In this document: one piece after another, positions 16,756 to 26,625 of the stretch | How positions within the stretch are numbered: the first letter of the stretch is position 1 | Layout: the number at the start of each line of letters is the position of its first letter | Origin: Kitasatospora cheerisanensis KCTC 2395 | GTDB lineage: Bacteria; Actinomycetota; Actinomycetes; Streptomycetales; Streptomycetaceae | Direction of reading: 5' to 3' | DNA length: 64,000 nucleotides | Assembly: GCF_000696185.1 (NCBI RefSeq) | Contig: NZ_KK853997.1 | Span: 5,447,075 to 5,511,074 of the forward strand | Notes under the pieces: model-generated | The model's database searches: none | What the model was told of the DNA's origin: nothing | The model's input: only the letters and a program-made list of their open reading frames with translations | Position numbers and translations under genes: made by a program

Positions 16756-16796
16756 CGCGGGGGCCGGACGGGATCCGCTTCCGTCCGGCCCCCGCG
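16756..16796 (-). terminator. Strong hairpin terminator of gabT
   Basis: Perfect 16-base stem: CGCGGGGGCCGGACGG (16756-16771) pairs with 16781-16796 around a 9-base loop. It begins 26 bases beyond the gabT stop on the minus strand. No T tract follows, as usual for streptomycete terminators. Confidence 0.85.
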
Positions 16797-16821
16797 TCGC
16801 TCAGGGGGAATCGCCTGGGGG

Positions 16822-18162
16822 TCAGACGCCCGCGAAGGCCGACTCCAGGATGTCCAGGCCCTCGACCAGCAGGTGCTCCGGCATCACCAGCGGCGGCAGG
16901 AAGCGCAGCACGTTGCCGTAGGTGCCGGCGGTCAGCACCACCAGGCCCTCGGCGTGGCAGGCCTTCGCGATGGCCGCGGTGGCCTCCACGTTCGGCTCCT
17001 TGCTGCCCGGCTTCACCAGCTCGACGGCGATCATCGCGCCGCGGCCGCGGACCTCACCGATGATGTCGAACTTCTCCTGCATCGCCCGCAGGCGGCCCAG
17101 CATGATCTCGCCGATCCGCTGCGCCTTGCCGTTGAGGTCCTGCTCCTTCATGGTCTCGATGGCGCCCAGCGCGGCCGCACAGGCCACCGGGTTGCCACCG
17201 TAGGTGCCACCCAGACCACCGGTCTGCGCGGCGTCCATGATCTCGGCGCGGCCGGTCAGCGCCGACAGCGGCAGGCCGCCCGCGATGCCCTTGGCGGTGG
17301 TGATCAGGTCCGGGACGATGCCCTCGTCCTCGCACGCGAACCACTGGCCGGTGCGGCAGAAGCCGGTCTGGATCTCGTCCGCGACGAACACGATGCCGTT
17401 CGCCTTCGCGAACTCCACGATCGCCGGCAGGAAGCCCTTGGCCGGCTCGATGAAGCCGCCCTCGCCCTGGATCGGCTCGATGATGATCGCGGCGACGTTC
17501 TCGGCGCCGATCTGCTTGTTGATCGCCTCGATCACCTGCGCGGCGGCCTCGGACGCGGCGTTCTCCGCACCCGTCAGCCAGCGGTACGGGTAGGCCACCG
17601 GCACGCGGTAGACCTCGGGGGCGAACGGACCGAAGCCCTGCTTGTACGGCATGTTCTTCGCCGTCAGCGCCAGGGTCAGGTTGGTTCGGCCGTGGTAGCC
17701 GTGGTCGAACACCACGATCGCCTGGCGCTTGGTGTAGGCGCGGGCGATCTTCACCGCGTTCTCGACGGCCTCGGAACCCGAGTTGAACAGCGCGGTGCGC
17801 TTCTCGTGGTCGCCCGGGGTCAGCTCGTTCAGCGCCTCGGCCACCGCCACGTAACCCTCGTACGGGGTCACCATGAAGCAGGTGTGGGTGAACGCGGCCA
17901 GCTGCTCGGTGGTCTTCTCGACCACGGCGGCGGCGCTGTTGCCCACGTTGGTGACGGCGATGCCCGAACCGAAGTCGATCAGGCTGTTGCCGTCCACGTC
18001 CTCCAGCACGCCGCCACCGGCGCGCGACACGTACACCGGCAGCGTGGTACCCACACCGGCCGCCACCGCACCGAGCTTGCGAGACTGCAGCTCCTGCGAC
18101 TTCGGGCCGGGGATCGCGGTGACCAGGCGGCGCTCCTGCGGGAGCGGCGTTGCAGCGCTCAT
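16822..18162 (-). CDS. gabT: 4-aminobutyrate aminotransferase
   Basis: PLP-dependent class-III aminotransferase, 446 residues, converting 4-aminobutyrate and 2-oxoglutarate to succinate semialdehyde and glutamate. Class-III motifs are present: FNSGSEAVENAVKIAR, the HGYHGRT loop, ADEIQTGFCRTG with the PLP-contacting Asp, and the Schiff-base Lys at residue 291 (TTAKGIAGG). The ATG at 18162 has GGAGAAG upstream. It is divergent from the ATPase gene at 18385, and a PucR regulator and an aldehyde dehydrogenase follow, which fits a GABA catabolic neighbourhood. Confidence 0.93.
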   Translation of the reverse strand: MSAATPLPQERRLVTAIPGPKSQELQSRKLGAVAAGVGTTLPVYVSRAGGGVLEDVDGNSLIDFGSGIAVTNVGNSAAAVVEKTTEQLAAFTHTCFMVTPYEGYVAVAEALNELTPGDHEKRTALFNSGSEAVENAVKIARAYTKRQAIVVFDHGYHGRTNLTLALTAKNMPYKQGFGPFAPEVYRVPVAYPYRWLTGAENAASEAAAQVIEAINKQIGAENVAAIIIEPIQGEGGFIEPAKGFLPAIVEFAKANGIVFVADEIQTGFCRTGQWFACEDEGIVPDLITTAKGIAGGLPLSALTGRAEIMDAAQTGGLGGTYGGNPVACAAALGAIETMKEQDLNGKAQRIGEIMLGRLRAMQEKFDIIGEVRGRGAMIAVELVKPGSKEPNVEATAAIAKACHAEGLVVLTAGTYGNVLRFLPPLVMPEHLLVEGLDILESAFAGV

Positions 18163-18237
18163 CTGTCTTCTCCAAGTTCTCAAGGCGCGGTAGACGCAGG
18201 CTACGACCGGCCCCGTTCGGCGGGCATGCGCCACTCG

Positions 18238-18254
18238 GTACTGCTGCGCAGTAC
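18238..18254. promoter_or_regulatory. 17-base palindrome GTACTGC-TGC-GCAGTAC between gabT and the ATPase gene
   Basis: A perfect palindrome with 7-base arms, 76 bases upstream of the gabT start and 131 bases upstream of the divergent gene. It is placed to control both promoters. The nearby PucR-type regulator is a candidate binder, by proximity only. Confidence 0.5.
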
Positions 18255-18384
18255 GAATTGTCCTGCGCGGCCAGTGGCCGAAGATCGGCTCCCGCCCCCG
18301 CTCCCTCCACTACATTGGCCCCGGGTGTGCCGGCGGGACGGCGGAGCGGGTCCGAGACCACCGGCAACGTAGGAGGGGCCCGAA

Positions 18385-20396
18385 GTGGAACTGAACGACG
18401 CGCGAACCCAGCACGCCCACCCCCACCTCCCCCCGCCCCGCGCCCCTTCCACCTCCCCACCTGGGCCACCGCCCCCCGCCCGCAGACCCCGCCCGGCATC
18501 TACCGGCAGCACCACACCCCGTACGACCCGAAGAAGGCGGGGGACGCGGAGACCCCGGCGGGGCCACTGCTGCTGCGGGCGGCGCTGAACCTGGTGGTGG
18601 CCTGGTTCGTCTTCATCTACGGCCGCGGCTTCGCGCTCTCCGGCCTCGGCATGCTGGGGCTCGGAGACCTGCCGACCACGCCCACCATCCTGCTCGCGTT
18701 GCTGGTGAACCTGCTGGTCATCGCCCTGGTCATCAGGATCTTCGGCCGCATGGGCCGCTGGCGCGAAGTCGGCCGCCGTTTCCTGCTGCCGCTGGTCTCC
18801 CGCACCGTCACCGAAGTGCCCCCCGAGCCCGAGGCCGCGCCCGTCGTGGACGTGTGGGCGGAGTTGCGGCCCGCCGGCGAGGCGGTGCGGCGGCTGGAGG
18901 CCGAGCCGGTGGGCGACGTGGACTACGTGCGGCTGCACCAGGCCTGGCGGAGTGTCGGCGCGGACCCGGCCGGCCGCCACGAGTTCGCCGCGCAGGTGGG
19001 CAGTCGCGGTGCGGCCGCCTGCGCGCACCCGTCCGAGCAGCGGGACCTGCCGGGCGGGCGGGCCGCGCGGCACGACCTGATGGTGCGTCAGGTACGGCTG
19101 GGCACCGCGCAGGACGTGCCGAAGAACCCGGTGACGCACCGCAACGCGGGCTTCGCGCTGGACCCCGCGCTGCTCGGCACCTCGCTGCTCGCGGTCGGCC
19201 CGGCCGGCACCGGCAAGACGGCGGCGTTGGCCCGCCCGGTCGCCGAGGCGCTGTGCCTGCAGGCGCTGGCCGGCGCGGCCTGCGCGGTGGTGGTCGGGGC
19301 GTCGGACGCGGACCTCGGCCCGGACGACTGGTACGACGTGGTGATCGCCCCCGGCGACCCGTCGGCCCCGTACGGCCTGGACCTGTACGGTGCGGCGCCG
19401 AGCCCGGACGAGGCGGCGGCCCGGCTGGCGGACGCGCTGCTGCCGGACGAGCTGGCCCCGCGCGCGGAGAGCGCGCGGACCGCGATGCAGCAGGTGGTCG
19501 GGCCGTTCCGGGCGGCGTACGGCCGCTATCCGGGGGTGCGGGAGCTGCGCGCACTGCTGGCCGGGGACGCGGACGGCTGGGCGGAGCTCGCGGAGAACCT
19601 GCAGAAGTCGGGCCGCCGGCCGGAGTTCGAGGCCGACGTGCAGCAGCGCGAGCGGATGCACGGCCGGGTGGACGACCCGGGCGCGCTGCTCGCGGACCGG
19701 CTGGCGCTGCTGGACCGTCCCGCGCTGGCGCCCGGTTTCTCCGGCGGCCCGGACGCCAAGCCGGCGTTCGCGATGCGCGCGCTGGAGCACCCGCTGCGGG
19801 TGCGGGTGAAGCTGCCGGAGCGCAGCCACCCGGAGGCCGCCCGGATGCTGTCGCGGCTGCTGCTGGGCCAGTTCACCCAGGCCGCCGCCGACCGGGGCGA
19901 CCGGGAGCTGTTCGCCGGCCTGGTGCTGGACGACGCCACCGCCGCCGTGGACGCCCAGACGATCCGCGGCATCCAGCGGCTGCGCGGCGCCAACGCGGGC
20001 GTGGTGCTGCTGCTGCGCACCCTGTCGGACCTGCCGGAGGCGCTGCGCGCGCCGCTGTTCGGCGCGGTCGGCAACCGGATGGCCTTCCCCGGCATCGCGC
20101 CGTGGGACGGCCGGCTGTTCTCCGAGGCCTGGGGCACCCACCTGGTCCGGGAGACCGCCGTCACGCACACCCCGGACACCTCGGGGGGGACGATGCGGCG
20201 GGCCGGCCGGATGGTGCGCAAGGCGCTGTCGGGCACCACCGCGCAGACCGAGTCCGTCACCACCCGGGACGTCGAGCGGCACCGCTGGTCGCCGTCCGAC
20301 CTGGCGCACGCGCTGCCGTCCGGGCACGCGGTGATCTCGCTGACCTCGGTGACGGGGGAGCAGGTGCCGCCGCTGCTGGTGGACCTGCGGCACTGA
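18385..20396 (+). CDS. Membrane-anchored P-loop ATPase (FtsK/TraG-like), frame broken near the start
   Basis: GGAGG eight bases before GTG 18385 opens the gene (MELNDARTQHAHPHL), but the body lies in the adjacent frame. One extra C in the C6 run at 18429-18434 joins them into about 670 residues. Two hydrophobic segments follow near residues 60-115 (LNLVVAWFVFIYG and TILLALLVNLLVIALVI), then a cytoplasmic domain with the Walker A motif VGPAGTGKTAAL and an acidic Walker B-like LVLDDAT. The layout resembles FtsK/VirD4-like proteins, but partners are unknown. It lies between gabT and the PucR gene in the order I recall from other streptomycetes. Confidence 0.75.
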
Positions 20397-20549
20397 CGGC
20401 CGGAGTCGCGGGGCGGTCAGCATTGGGTCACGGAAGGTACGGACCGGCGGATTTCGGCATCCCGGCTTGTCCGGAGCGTCCATAATGGGGGGAGAACCCT
20501 CACTCGCCCGGTCGCAACGGCGCGACCAGGTCGAACCACCGAAGGTGCC

Positions 20550-22115
20550 ATGCCCCCCACACTCGCCTCCGTCGTCCGCACCAGCACGCTCCACCTGACG
20601 GTCCTGGCCGGCGCGGACCACCTGGAACGCCCGGTCCGCTGGGTGCACACCAGCGAGCTGGACGACCCCACCCCGTTCCTCGAGGGCGGCGAGCTGCTCC
20701 TCACCACCGGCATCAAGCTCGGCAAGAGCGCCGCCGGCCTGCAGGCCTACGTGCACCGGCTGGCCGACGCCGGCGTGGTCGGGCTCGGCCTGGGCGTCGG
20801 CCTCTCGCACACCGAGGTGCCGCAGGCCCTGGTGGACGCCGCCGCGCAGCGCGGGCTGCCGCTGCTGCGGGTGCCCGAGGCGACGCCGTTCATCGCGATC
20901 TCGAAGGCGGTGTCGGCGGCCCTCGCCGCCGAGCAGTACGAGGCCGTCACCACCAGCTTCGAGGCGCAGGAGGAGCTGACCCGGGCCGCGCTCGGCAAGG
21001 ACGGCACCACCGCGGTGGTCCGCCGGCTGGCCGCCCGGCTGGGCGGCTGGGCCGCGCTGTACGACGGCTCGGGCGCGCTGTCCGCGGTCGCCCCGGACTG
21101 GGCCGCCCGCCGGGCCGGCCGGCTGGCCGCCGAGGTGGACCGGCTGCGCCGCCGCCCCGCGCCGTCCAGTGCCGCGCTGCAGGGCCGGGCCGGGACCATC
21201 GACACCGCCGACGAGGACTACGTGGTGGTGCAGTCGCTGGGCGCGGACCGCCGCCCGCGCGGCTTCCTCGCCGTCGGCACCGAGGACCGCATCACCCCGA
21301 CCGAGCGGTACGTGCTGAACGCCGCCGTCGCCCTGCTCACCCTCACCCTGGAGCGCTCCCGGGAGCTGCGGCAGGCCGAGGAGAAGATGGGCGCGGCGCT
21401 GCTGCGGATGGTGCTGGCCGGCGAGGTCGGCACCGCCCGCCAGGTGGCCGCCGGCCTGTTCGGCGGCCTGCCGGAGGGCACCGTCCGGGTGCTGGTGGCC
21501 GCTGCCGGGCCCGGCCCGGAGGCCGCCGAGGCGCTCGGCGAGCTCGGCGACCGCGCCGAGCAGGCGGGCGGCAAGGTCGGCGAGAAGCTGCTGGTGGCCC
21601 GGGAGGACGGCGCGCACGGCCCGCGCCTGATGGTGCTCGCGCTGGACAACGGCTCGGTGCACCGGGCCTGCCTGGGTGCGGTCGAGGAGCACGAGGGCCT
21701 GGCACTGGGCGTCTCCGCCCCCGCCGCGCTGGAGGACGCCGGCACCGCGCACGCCCAGGCCGAGCGCGCCCTCGCGGTCGCCCAGCGCGGCGGCCGCCGG
21801 ACGGTCGACCACGAGGAGGTCGGCGCCGGCTCGCTGCTGCCGCTGCTCGGCGAGGAGGCCGTGACCGCGTTCGCGGAGGGCCTGCTGCGCCCGCTGCGCG
21901 ACCACGACCGGACCGCCCGCGGCGACCTGGTCGCCTCGCTGCGGGCCTGGCTGTCCCGGCACGGCCAGTGGGACGCGGCCGCCGCCGACCTCGGCGTGCA
22001 CCGGCACACCCTGCGCTACCGGATGCGCCGGGTCGAGGAGCTGCTGGGCCGCTCGCTGGACGACACGGACGTCCGGATGGAGCTGTGGCTGGCGCTGCGG
22101 GCGGGCGAGGACTGA
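20550..22115 (+). CDS. PucR family transcriptional regulator
   Basis: Regulator of 521 residues. The N-terminal PucR sensor domain (about 1-125, ELLLTTGIKLG) precedes a GGDEF-like CdaR middle region, and the C-terminal HTH_30 domain (about 465-510) reads WDAAAADLGVHRHTLRYRM. PucR-type proteins activate purine, proline or GABA catabolic genes when substrate is present. Its location between gabT and an aldehyde dehydrogenase makes those genes the likely targets. A GAAGGTG lies just before the ATG. Confidence 0.9.
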   Translation: MPPTLASVVRTSTLHLTVLAGADHLERPVRWVHTSELDDPTPFLEGGELLLTTGIKLGKSAAGLQAYVHRLADAGVVGLGLGVGLSHTEVPQALVDAAAQRGLPLLRVPEATPFIAISKAVSAALAAEQYEAVTTSFEAQEELTRAALGKDGTTAVVRRLAARLGGWAALYDGSGALSAVAPDWAARRAGRLAAEVDRLRRRPAPSSAALQGRAGTIDTADEDYVVVQSLGADRRPRGFLAVGTEDRITPTERYVLNAAVALLTLTLERSRELRQAEEKMGAALLRMVLAGEVGTARQVAAGLFGGLPEGTVRVLVAAAGPGPEAAEALGELGDRAEQAGGKVGEKLLVAREDGAHGPRLMVLALDNGSVHRACLGAVEEHEGLALGVSAPAALEDAGTAHAQAERALAVAQRGGRRTVDHEEVGAGSLLPLLGEEAVTAFAEGLLRPLRDHDRTARGDLVASLRAWLSRHGQWDAAAADLGVHRHTLRYRMRRVEELLGRSLDDTDVRMELWLALRAGED

Positions 22116-22161
22116 GCCCCGCCCCGGACGGGCCTGTCCTGTCCGTAGAAATCGACGGGCT

Positions 22162-22191
22162 GCTTTCCTCCCGTCCGTCCAATCGGAAAGC
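22162..22191 (+). promoter_or_regulatory. Inverted repeat GCTTTCC/GGAAAGC upstream of the aldehyde dehydrogenase
   Basis: Perfect 7-base arms (22162-22168 and 22185-22191) separated by 16 bases, lying 64-93 bases before the dehydrogenase start. It could be an operator for the upstream PucR protein or an mRNA hairpin. Confidence 0.4.
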
Positions 22192-22254
22192 CGTCCCCCT
22201 CCCCCTACCGTGAACGGGAAAGCGAAGCATTCGAGGGAAGGGGCCGGTGCGACC

Positions 22255-23697
22255 GTGACCACCACGTACGAGTTCTGGTTGGCCGGGCAGCGGGCGAGCG
22301 GCGAGGCGGACTTCGAGGTCCGCCACCCGCACGACGGCAGCCTGGTGGCGAAGGTCAGTGTGCCGACCGACGCGCAGGTGGAGGAGGCCGTCGCGGCCGC
22401 CGCCGCCGCGGTTCCGGTGTTCGCCGCGACCCCGGCGCACGTGCGCGCCGCCGCGCTGGACCACGTCGCGAAGCGGCTGGCGGAGCGCACCGAGGAGATC
22501 GCCCAGCTGATCACCGCCGAGAACGGCAAGCCGATCAAGTGGGCGCGCGGCGAGATGGGCCGTGCCGTGTCGGTGTTCCGCTGGGCCGCCGAGGAGGCCC
22601 GCCGGACCAACGGCGAGACCATGCGCCTGGACACCGACCCGGGCGGCACCGGCCGCTACGCGCTGGTGCGCCGCTTCCCGCGCGGCGTCGTGCTGGGCAT
22701 CGCGCCGTTCAACTTCCCGCTGAACCTGGTGGCCCACAAGCTGGCACCGGCGATCGCGGTCGGCGCGCCGATCATCCTGAAGCCCGCGCCGGCGACCCCG
22801 CTGTCCGCGATGGTGCTGGGCGAGATCCTGGCCGAGACGGACCTGCCGGCCGGCTCCTGGAGCATCCTGCCGGTCGAGAACGCCAAGATGCCCGCGCTGG
22901 TGCAGGACAAGCGCCTGCCGGTGATCTCGTTCACCGGTTCGGACAAGGTCGGCTACCAGATCATGGACTCGGTGCCGCGCAAGCACGTCACCCTGGAGCT
23001 CGGCGGCAACGCCGCGGCCGTGGTGCTGGCGGACTGGAGCTCCGAGGCGGACCTCGACTGGGCCGCGACCCGGATCGCGCTGTTCGCGAACTACCAGGGC
23101 GGCCAGTCCTGCATCTCGGTGCAGCGGGTGATCGCCGACGCGAGCGTCTACGACCGCCTGGTGGAGAAGGTCGTCGCCAAGGTGCAGGCCCAGGTGACCG
23201 GCGACCCGCGCGACGAGGCCACCGACGTCGGCCCGCTGGTGGACGAGAACGCCGCCAAGCGCGTCGAGTCCTGGGTCGAGGACGCCGTCGCCAAGGGCGC
23301 GAAGGTGCTCACCGGCGGCAAGCGGGACGGCGCCGCCTACGCGCCGACCGTGCTCGCCGACCTGCCGGAGAACGCCATCCTGGCGAAGTCCGAGGTGTTC
23401 GGCCCGGTGCTGTCGCTGCACAAGGCGTCCTCCACGGACGAGGCCTTCGCGATGGTCAACGACTCCGACTTCGGCCTGCAGGCGGGCGTCTTCACGCACG
23501 ACGTGCAGACCGCCTTCCGCGCCCACCGCGAGCTGGAGGTCGGCGGCGTGGTGATCGGCGACGCGCCGTCCTACCGCGCCGACCAGATGCCGTACGGCGG
23601 CGTGAAGGACTCCGGCGTGGGCCGCGAGGGCGTCCGCTACGCGATGGACGACTTCACCTTCGAGAAGGTCATGGTGCTGACCGGCCTCGACCTCTGA
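22255..23697 (+). CDS. NAD(P)-dependent aldehyde dehydrogenase
   Basis: Aldehyde dehydrogenase of 480 residues. The general-base Glu is at 248 in VTLELGGN and the nucleophilic Cys at 286 in GGQSCISV; the cofactor-binding region APFNFPLNLVAHKLAPA lies near 160. It oxidises an aldehyde to the acid, and next to gabT and a PucR regulator succinate semialdehyde or a related amine-derived aldehyde is plausible, though the sequence does not prove it. GTG 22255 is preferred because AAGGGG is eleven bases upstream; GTG 22210 is in frame but has none. Confidence 0.9.
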   Translation: MTTTYEFWLAGQRASGEADFEVRHPHDGSLVAKVSVPTDAQVEEAVAAAAAAVPVFAATPAHVRAAALDHVAKRLAERTEEIAQLITAENGKPIKWARGEMGRAVSVFRWAAEEARRTNGETMRLDTDPGGTGRYALVRRFPRGVVLGIAPFNFPLNLVAHKLAPAIAVGAPIILKPAPATPLSAMVLGEILAETDLPAGSWSILPVENAKMPALVQDKRLPVISFTGSDKVGYQIMDSVPRKHVTLELGGNAAAVVLADWSSEADLDWAATRIALFANYQGGQSCISVQRVIADASVYDRLVEKVVAKVQAQVTGDPRDEATDVGPLVDENAAKRVESWVEDAVAKGAKVLTGGKRDGAAYAPTVLADLPENAILAKSEVFGPVLSLHKASSTDEAFAMVNDSDFGLQAGVFTHDVQTAFRAHRELEVGGVVIGDAPSYRADQMPYGGVKDSGVGREGVRYAMDDFTFEKVMVLTGLDL

Positions 23698-23784
23698 TCG
23701 AGCCCGCTCCCGACGCCCCGTCACCGCGCAAGCGGCGGCGGGGCGTTCGCGCACCTGGCCCCCGGGAGCGGGCCGCCGCCCGCG

Positions 23785-24031
23785 GTGGAGTCCTCGTTCG
23801 CGGCGAGCGGCACCCCGGAAGGCGTCGGCCAGGCCGTGCCGACGGGCCCGGGCGGCGCGCGCGAGCCGGGTCGGCACGCTCACCGGGAGCGGCGGCAACA
23901 GCTTCCGCGGCGCGATAGTGCACGAGTCCGATTCGCCGGAGTTCGCCGAGCTGCGCGGCGTCGCGGGCGTGTTCGAGCGGGAGACCTCGGCGGACGGCGA
24001 CGCCGCGGGGAAGCTCTGGGCCTGGCGGTGA
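23785..24031 (+). pseudogene. Possible small disrupted ORF before dxr
   Basis: The 364-base gap 23698-24061 contains protein-like sequence in two frames. From GTG 23785 one frame gives SGTPEGVGQAVPTGPGGAR; after about 23865 another frame gives VGTLTGSGGNSFRGAIVHES and continues to a TGA at 24029-24031 ending GKLWAWR. Together they look like one small protein of about 80 residues whose frame is broken by one insertion or two deletions. I do not recognise the family. Confidence 0.35.
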
Positions 24032-24061
24032 CCACCGCACCGCACCCGCCACAATGGGGGC

Positions 24062-25291
24062 ATGAACTCGCTCGCCCATCCGCAGCTGCGCTTCACTCCG
24101 ACCGTCGCCGACCCGGACGGGCCGCGGGAGTTGGTCATCCTCGGCTCGACCGGTTCGATCGGCACCCAGGCCATCGACGTGGTGCTCCGCAACCCCGAGC
24201 GGTTCACGGTGGTCGCGCTGTCCGCGGCCGGCGGCCGGGTGGAGCTGCTCGCCGAGCAGGCCGTCGCGCTGGGCGTGCACACCGTCGCCGTGGCCGACCC
24301 GGCCGCCGAGGGGCCGCTGCGCGAGGCGCTGGCGGCCAAGGCGCAGGGCGCGCCGCTGCCGCGGGTGCTGGTCGGCCCGGACGCGGCGACCGAGCTGGCG
24401 GCGACGGAGTGCCACTCGGTGCTGAACGGCATCACCGGTTCGATCGGCCTGGCGCCGACGCTGGCCGCGCTGCGGGCCGGCCGGGTGCTGGTACTGGCGA
24501 ACAAGGAGTCGCTGATCGTCGGCGGCCCGCTGGTGAAGGCGGTGGCGAAGCCCGGCCAGATCGTGCCGGTGGACTCCGAGCACGCCGCGCTGTTCCAGGC
24601 GCTGGCCGGCGGCACCCGCGCCGAGGTCCGCAAGCTCGTGGTGACCGCCAGCGGCGGCCCGTTCCGCAACCGCACCCGCGAGCAGCTGGCCGGTGTCACG
24701 CCGTCCGACGCGCTGGCGCACCCGACCTGGGCGATGGGCCCGGTGGTGACGATCAACTCGGCGACCCTGGTGAACAAGGGCCTGGAGGTGATCGAGGCGC
24801 ACCTGCTGTACGACGTGCCGTTCGACCGGATCGAGGTCGTCGTCCATCCGCAGTCGGTCGTTCATTCGATGGTGGAGTTCCTGGACGGCTCGACCCTCGC
24901 CCAGGCCAGCCCGCCGGACATGCGGATGCCGATCGCGCTGGGCCTCGGCTGGCCGGACCGGGTGCCGGACGCCGCCCCCGGCTGCGACTGGACGAAGGCC
25001 GCGACCTGGGAGTTCTTCCCGCTCGACAACGAGGCCTTCCCGGCGGTCGAGCTGGCCCGCGAGGTCGGTACGCTCGGCGGGACCGCCCCGGCGGTCTTCA
25101 ACGCCGCCAACGAGGAATGTGTGGACGCTTTCCTGAAGGGCGCGCTGCCCTTCACCGGAATCGTGGACACTGTGGCGAAGGTGGTCGCCGAACACGGCGC
25201 CCCGCAGTCGGGAACTTCGCTCACGGTGGAGGACGTACTCCACGCGGAGAGCTGGGCCCGGGCCCGGGCCCGCGAGCTGGCGGCCGGCTGA
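24062..25291 (+). CDS. dxr: 1-deoxy-D-xylulose 5-phosphate reductoisomerase
   Basis: Second enzyme of the MEP isoprenoid pathway, converting DXP to MEP with NADPH. The 409-residue protein has the N-terminal NADPH-binding loop GSTGSIGTQAIDVV (about 23-36), ANKESLIVGG, the metal-binding SEHAALFQAL and the SGGPFRN substrate loop, then the C-terminal domain. It starts at ATG 24062 with only a weak G-rich leader. The M50 protease gene begins 26 bases after its stop and ispG follows, so the three form a probable operon. Confidence 0.96.
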   Translation: MNSLAHPQLRFTPTVADPDGPRELVILGSTGSIGTQAIDVVLRNPERFTVVALSAAGGRVELLAEQAVALGVHTVAVADPAAEGPLREALAAKAQGAPLPRVLVGPDAATELAATECHSVLNGITGSIGLAPTLAALRAGRVLVLANKESLIVGGPLVKAVAKPGQIVPVDSEHAALFQALAGGTRAEVRKLVVTASGGPFRNRTREQLAGVTPSDALAHPTWAMGPVVTINSATLVNKGLEVIEAHLLYDVPFDRIEVVVHPQSVVHSMVEFLDGSTLAQASPPDMRMPIALGLGWPDRVPDAAPGCDWTKAATWEFFPLDNEAFPAVELAREVGTLGGTAPAVFNAANEECVDAFLKGALPFTGIVDTVAKVVAEHGAPQSGTSLTVEDVLHAESWARARARELAAG

Positions 25292-25317
25292 GGCAGTAGG
25301 ACGACGGAGGCGACGCG

Positions 25318-26625
25318 GTGGACAAGCTGATGTGGGTGTTGGGCGTCCTGATCTTCGTGGTCGGGTTGCTGTTCTCGATCGCCTGGCACGAACTCGGCCA
25401 CCTCTCCACCGCGAAGCTGTTCGGCATCCGGGTGCCCCAGTACATGGTCGGCTTCGGGAAGACCATCTGGTCCGTCAAGCGCGGCGAGACCGAGTACGGC
25501 CTGAAGGCGATCCCGTTCGGCGGCTACATCCGGATGATCGGCATGTTCCCGCCCGGGGCGGACGGCCGGATAACGAAGCGCTCCAGCTCGCCCTGGCGGA
25601 CCATGATCGAGGACGCCCGGGCGGCGTCCTACGAGGAGATCGAGCCCGGCGACGAGAACCGGCTGTTCTACACCCGCAAGCCGTGGAAGCGGGTCATCGT
25701 CATGTTCGCCGGCCCGGGCATGAACCTGGTGCTGTCGATCGGCCTGTTCCTGACCCTGTTCATGGGCATCGGCATCCAGCAGTCGGTGCCCACCGTGCAG
25801 TCCGTCAGCGAGTGCGTGGTGCCGGTCGGCGCCAAGACCGACACCTGCGAGCCCGGCGCCGAGAAGACCCCCGCCAACCTGGCGGGCCTGCGGGCCGGCG
25901 ACACCGTGCTGAGCTTCGGCGGCGTGCCGATCCACGACTACCCGCAGCTGTCCAACCTGATCCGGGACTCGGCCGGCAAGCACGTCGCCATCGAGGTCCG
26001 GCACAAGGACGGCAGCCTCGCCACGCTGAGTGCCGACATCAAGACCAACACCCTGCAGGCGCAGGAGAAGGACGGCACCCCGATCAAGGGGCAGACCGTC
26101 ACCGCCGGCTTCCTCGGCATCACCCCCGCCACCGGCGTGCACCACCTGTCCTTCGGCGAGAGCGTCGACCAGATGGACTCGATGGCCCGGCACAGCATCG
26201 AGTCGCTGACCCAGCTGCCCGGAAAGATCCCCGGCCTGTGGCACGCCGTCGTCGACGGCACCCCGCGCGACACCGACTCGCCGATCGGCATGGTCGGCGC
26301 CGCCCGGCTCGGCGGCGACGTCTTCGCGATGGACCTGCCCGCCACCCAGCAGCTCGCCTTCACCGTCCAGCTGCTGGCCGGCATCAACCTGATGCTGTTC
26401 CTGTTCAACATGCTGCCGCTGCTCCCGCTGGACGGCGGCCACATCGCCGGCGCCCTGTGGGAGTCGCTGCGCCGCGCCGCCGCCCGGCTGCTGCGCCGCC
26501 CCGACCCCGGCCCGTTCGACGTGGCCCGGCTGATGCCGCTGGCCTACGTGGTGGCCGGGGTGTTCATCTGCTTCACCGCCCTGGTGATGGCAGCCGACAT
26601 CGTCAACCCGGTGCGCCTCAACTAG
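25318..26625 (+). CDS. M50 family site-2 protease (RseP-like)
   Basis: Intramembrane zinc metalloprotease of 435 residues. The zinc motif HELGH is at 24-28 in the first membrane segment, the second metal ligand is in LDGGH (D372), and a PDZ domain lies between (about 165-250, with a DTVLSFGGVPI segment). It cleaves membrane-bound substrates such as anti-sigma factors after a first cut. Streptomycete homologues sit between dxr and ispG, as here. GTG start at 25318. Confidence 0.93.
   Translation: MDKLMWVLGVLIFVVGLLFSIAWHELGHLSTAKLFGIRVPQYMVGFGKTIWSVKRGETEYGLKAIPFGGYIRMIGMFPPGADGRITKRSSSPWRTMIEDARAASYEEIEPGDENRLFYTRKPWKRVIVMFAGPGMNLVLSIGLFLTLFMGIGIQQSVPTVQSVSECVVPVGAKTDTCEPGAEKTPANLAGLRAGDTVLSFGGVPIHDYPQLSNLIRDSAGKHVAIEVRHKDGSLATLSADIKTNTLQAQEKDGTPIKGQTVTAGFLGITPATGVHHLSFGESVDQMDSMARHSIESLTQLPGKIPGLWHAVVDGTPRDTDSPIGMVGAARLGGDVFAMDLPATQQLAFTVQLLAGINLMLFLFNMLPLLPLDGGHIAGALWESLRRAAARLLRRPDPGPFDVARLMPLAYVVAGVFICFTALVMAADIVNPVRLN

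Noticed and set aside
18201..24777. Very long minus-strand open frames opposite the ATPase, PucR, ALDH and dxr genes
   Set aside because: Antisense frames of high-GC coding sequence rarely contain stops. They show no domain and run through gene boundaries.
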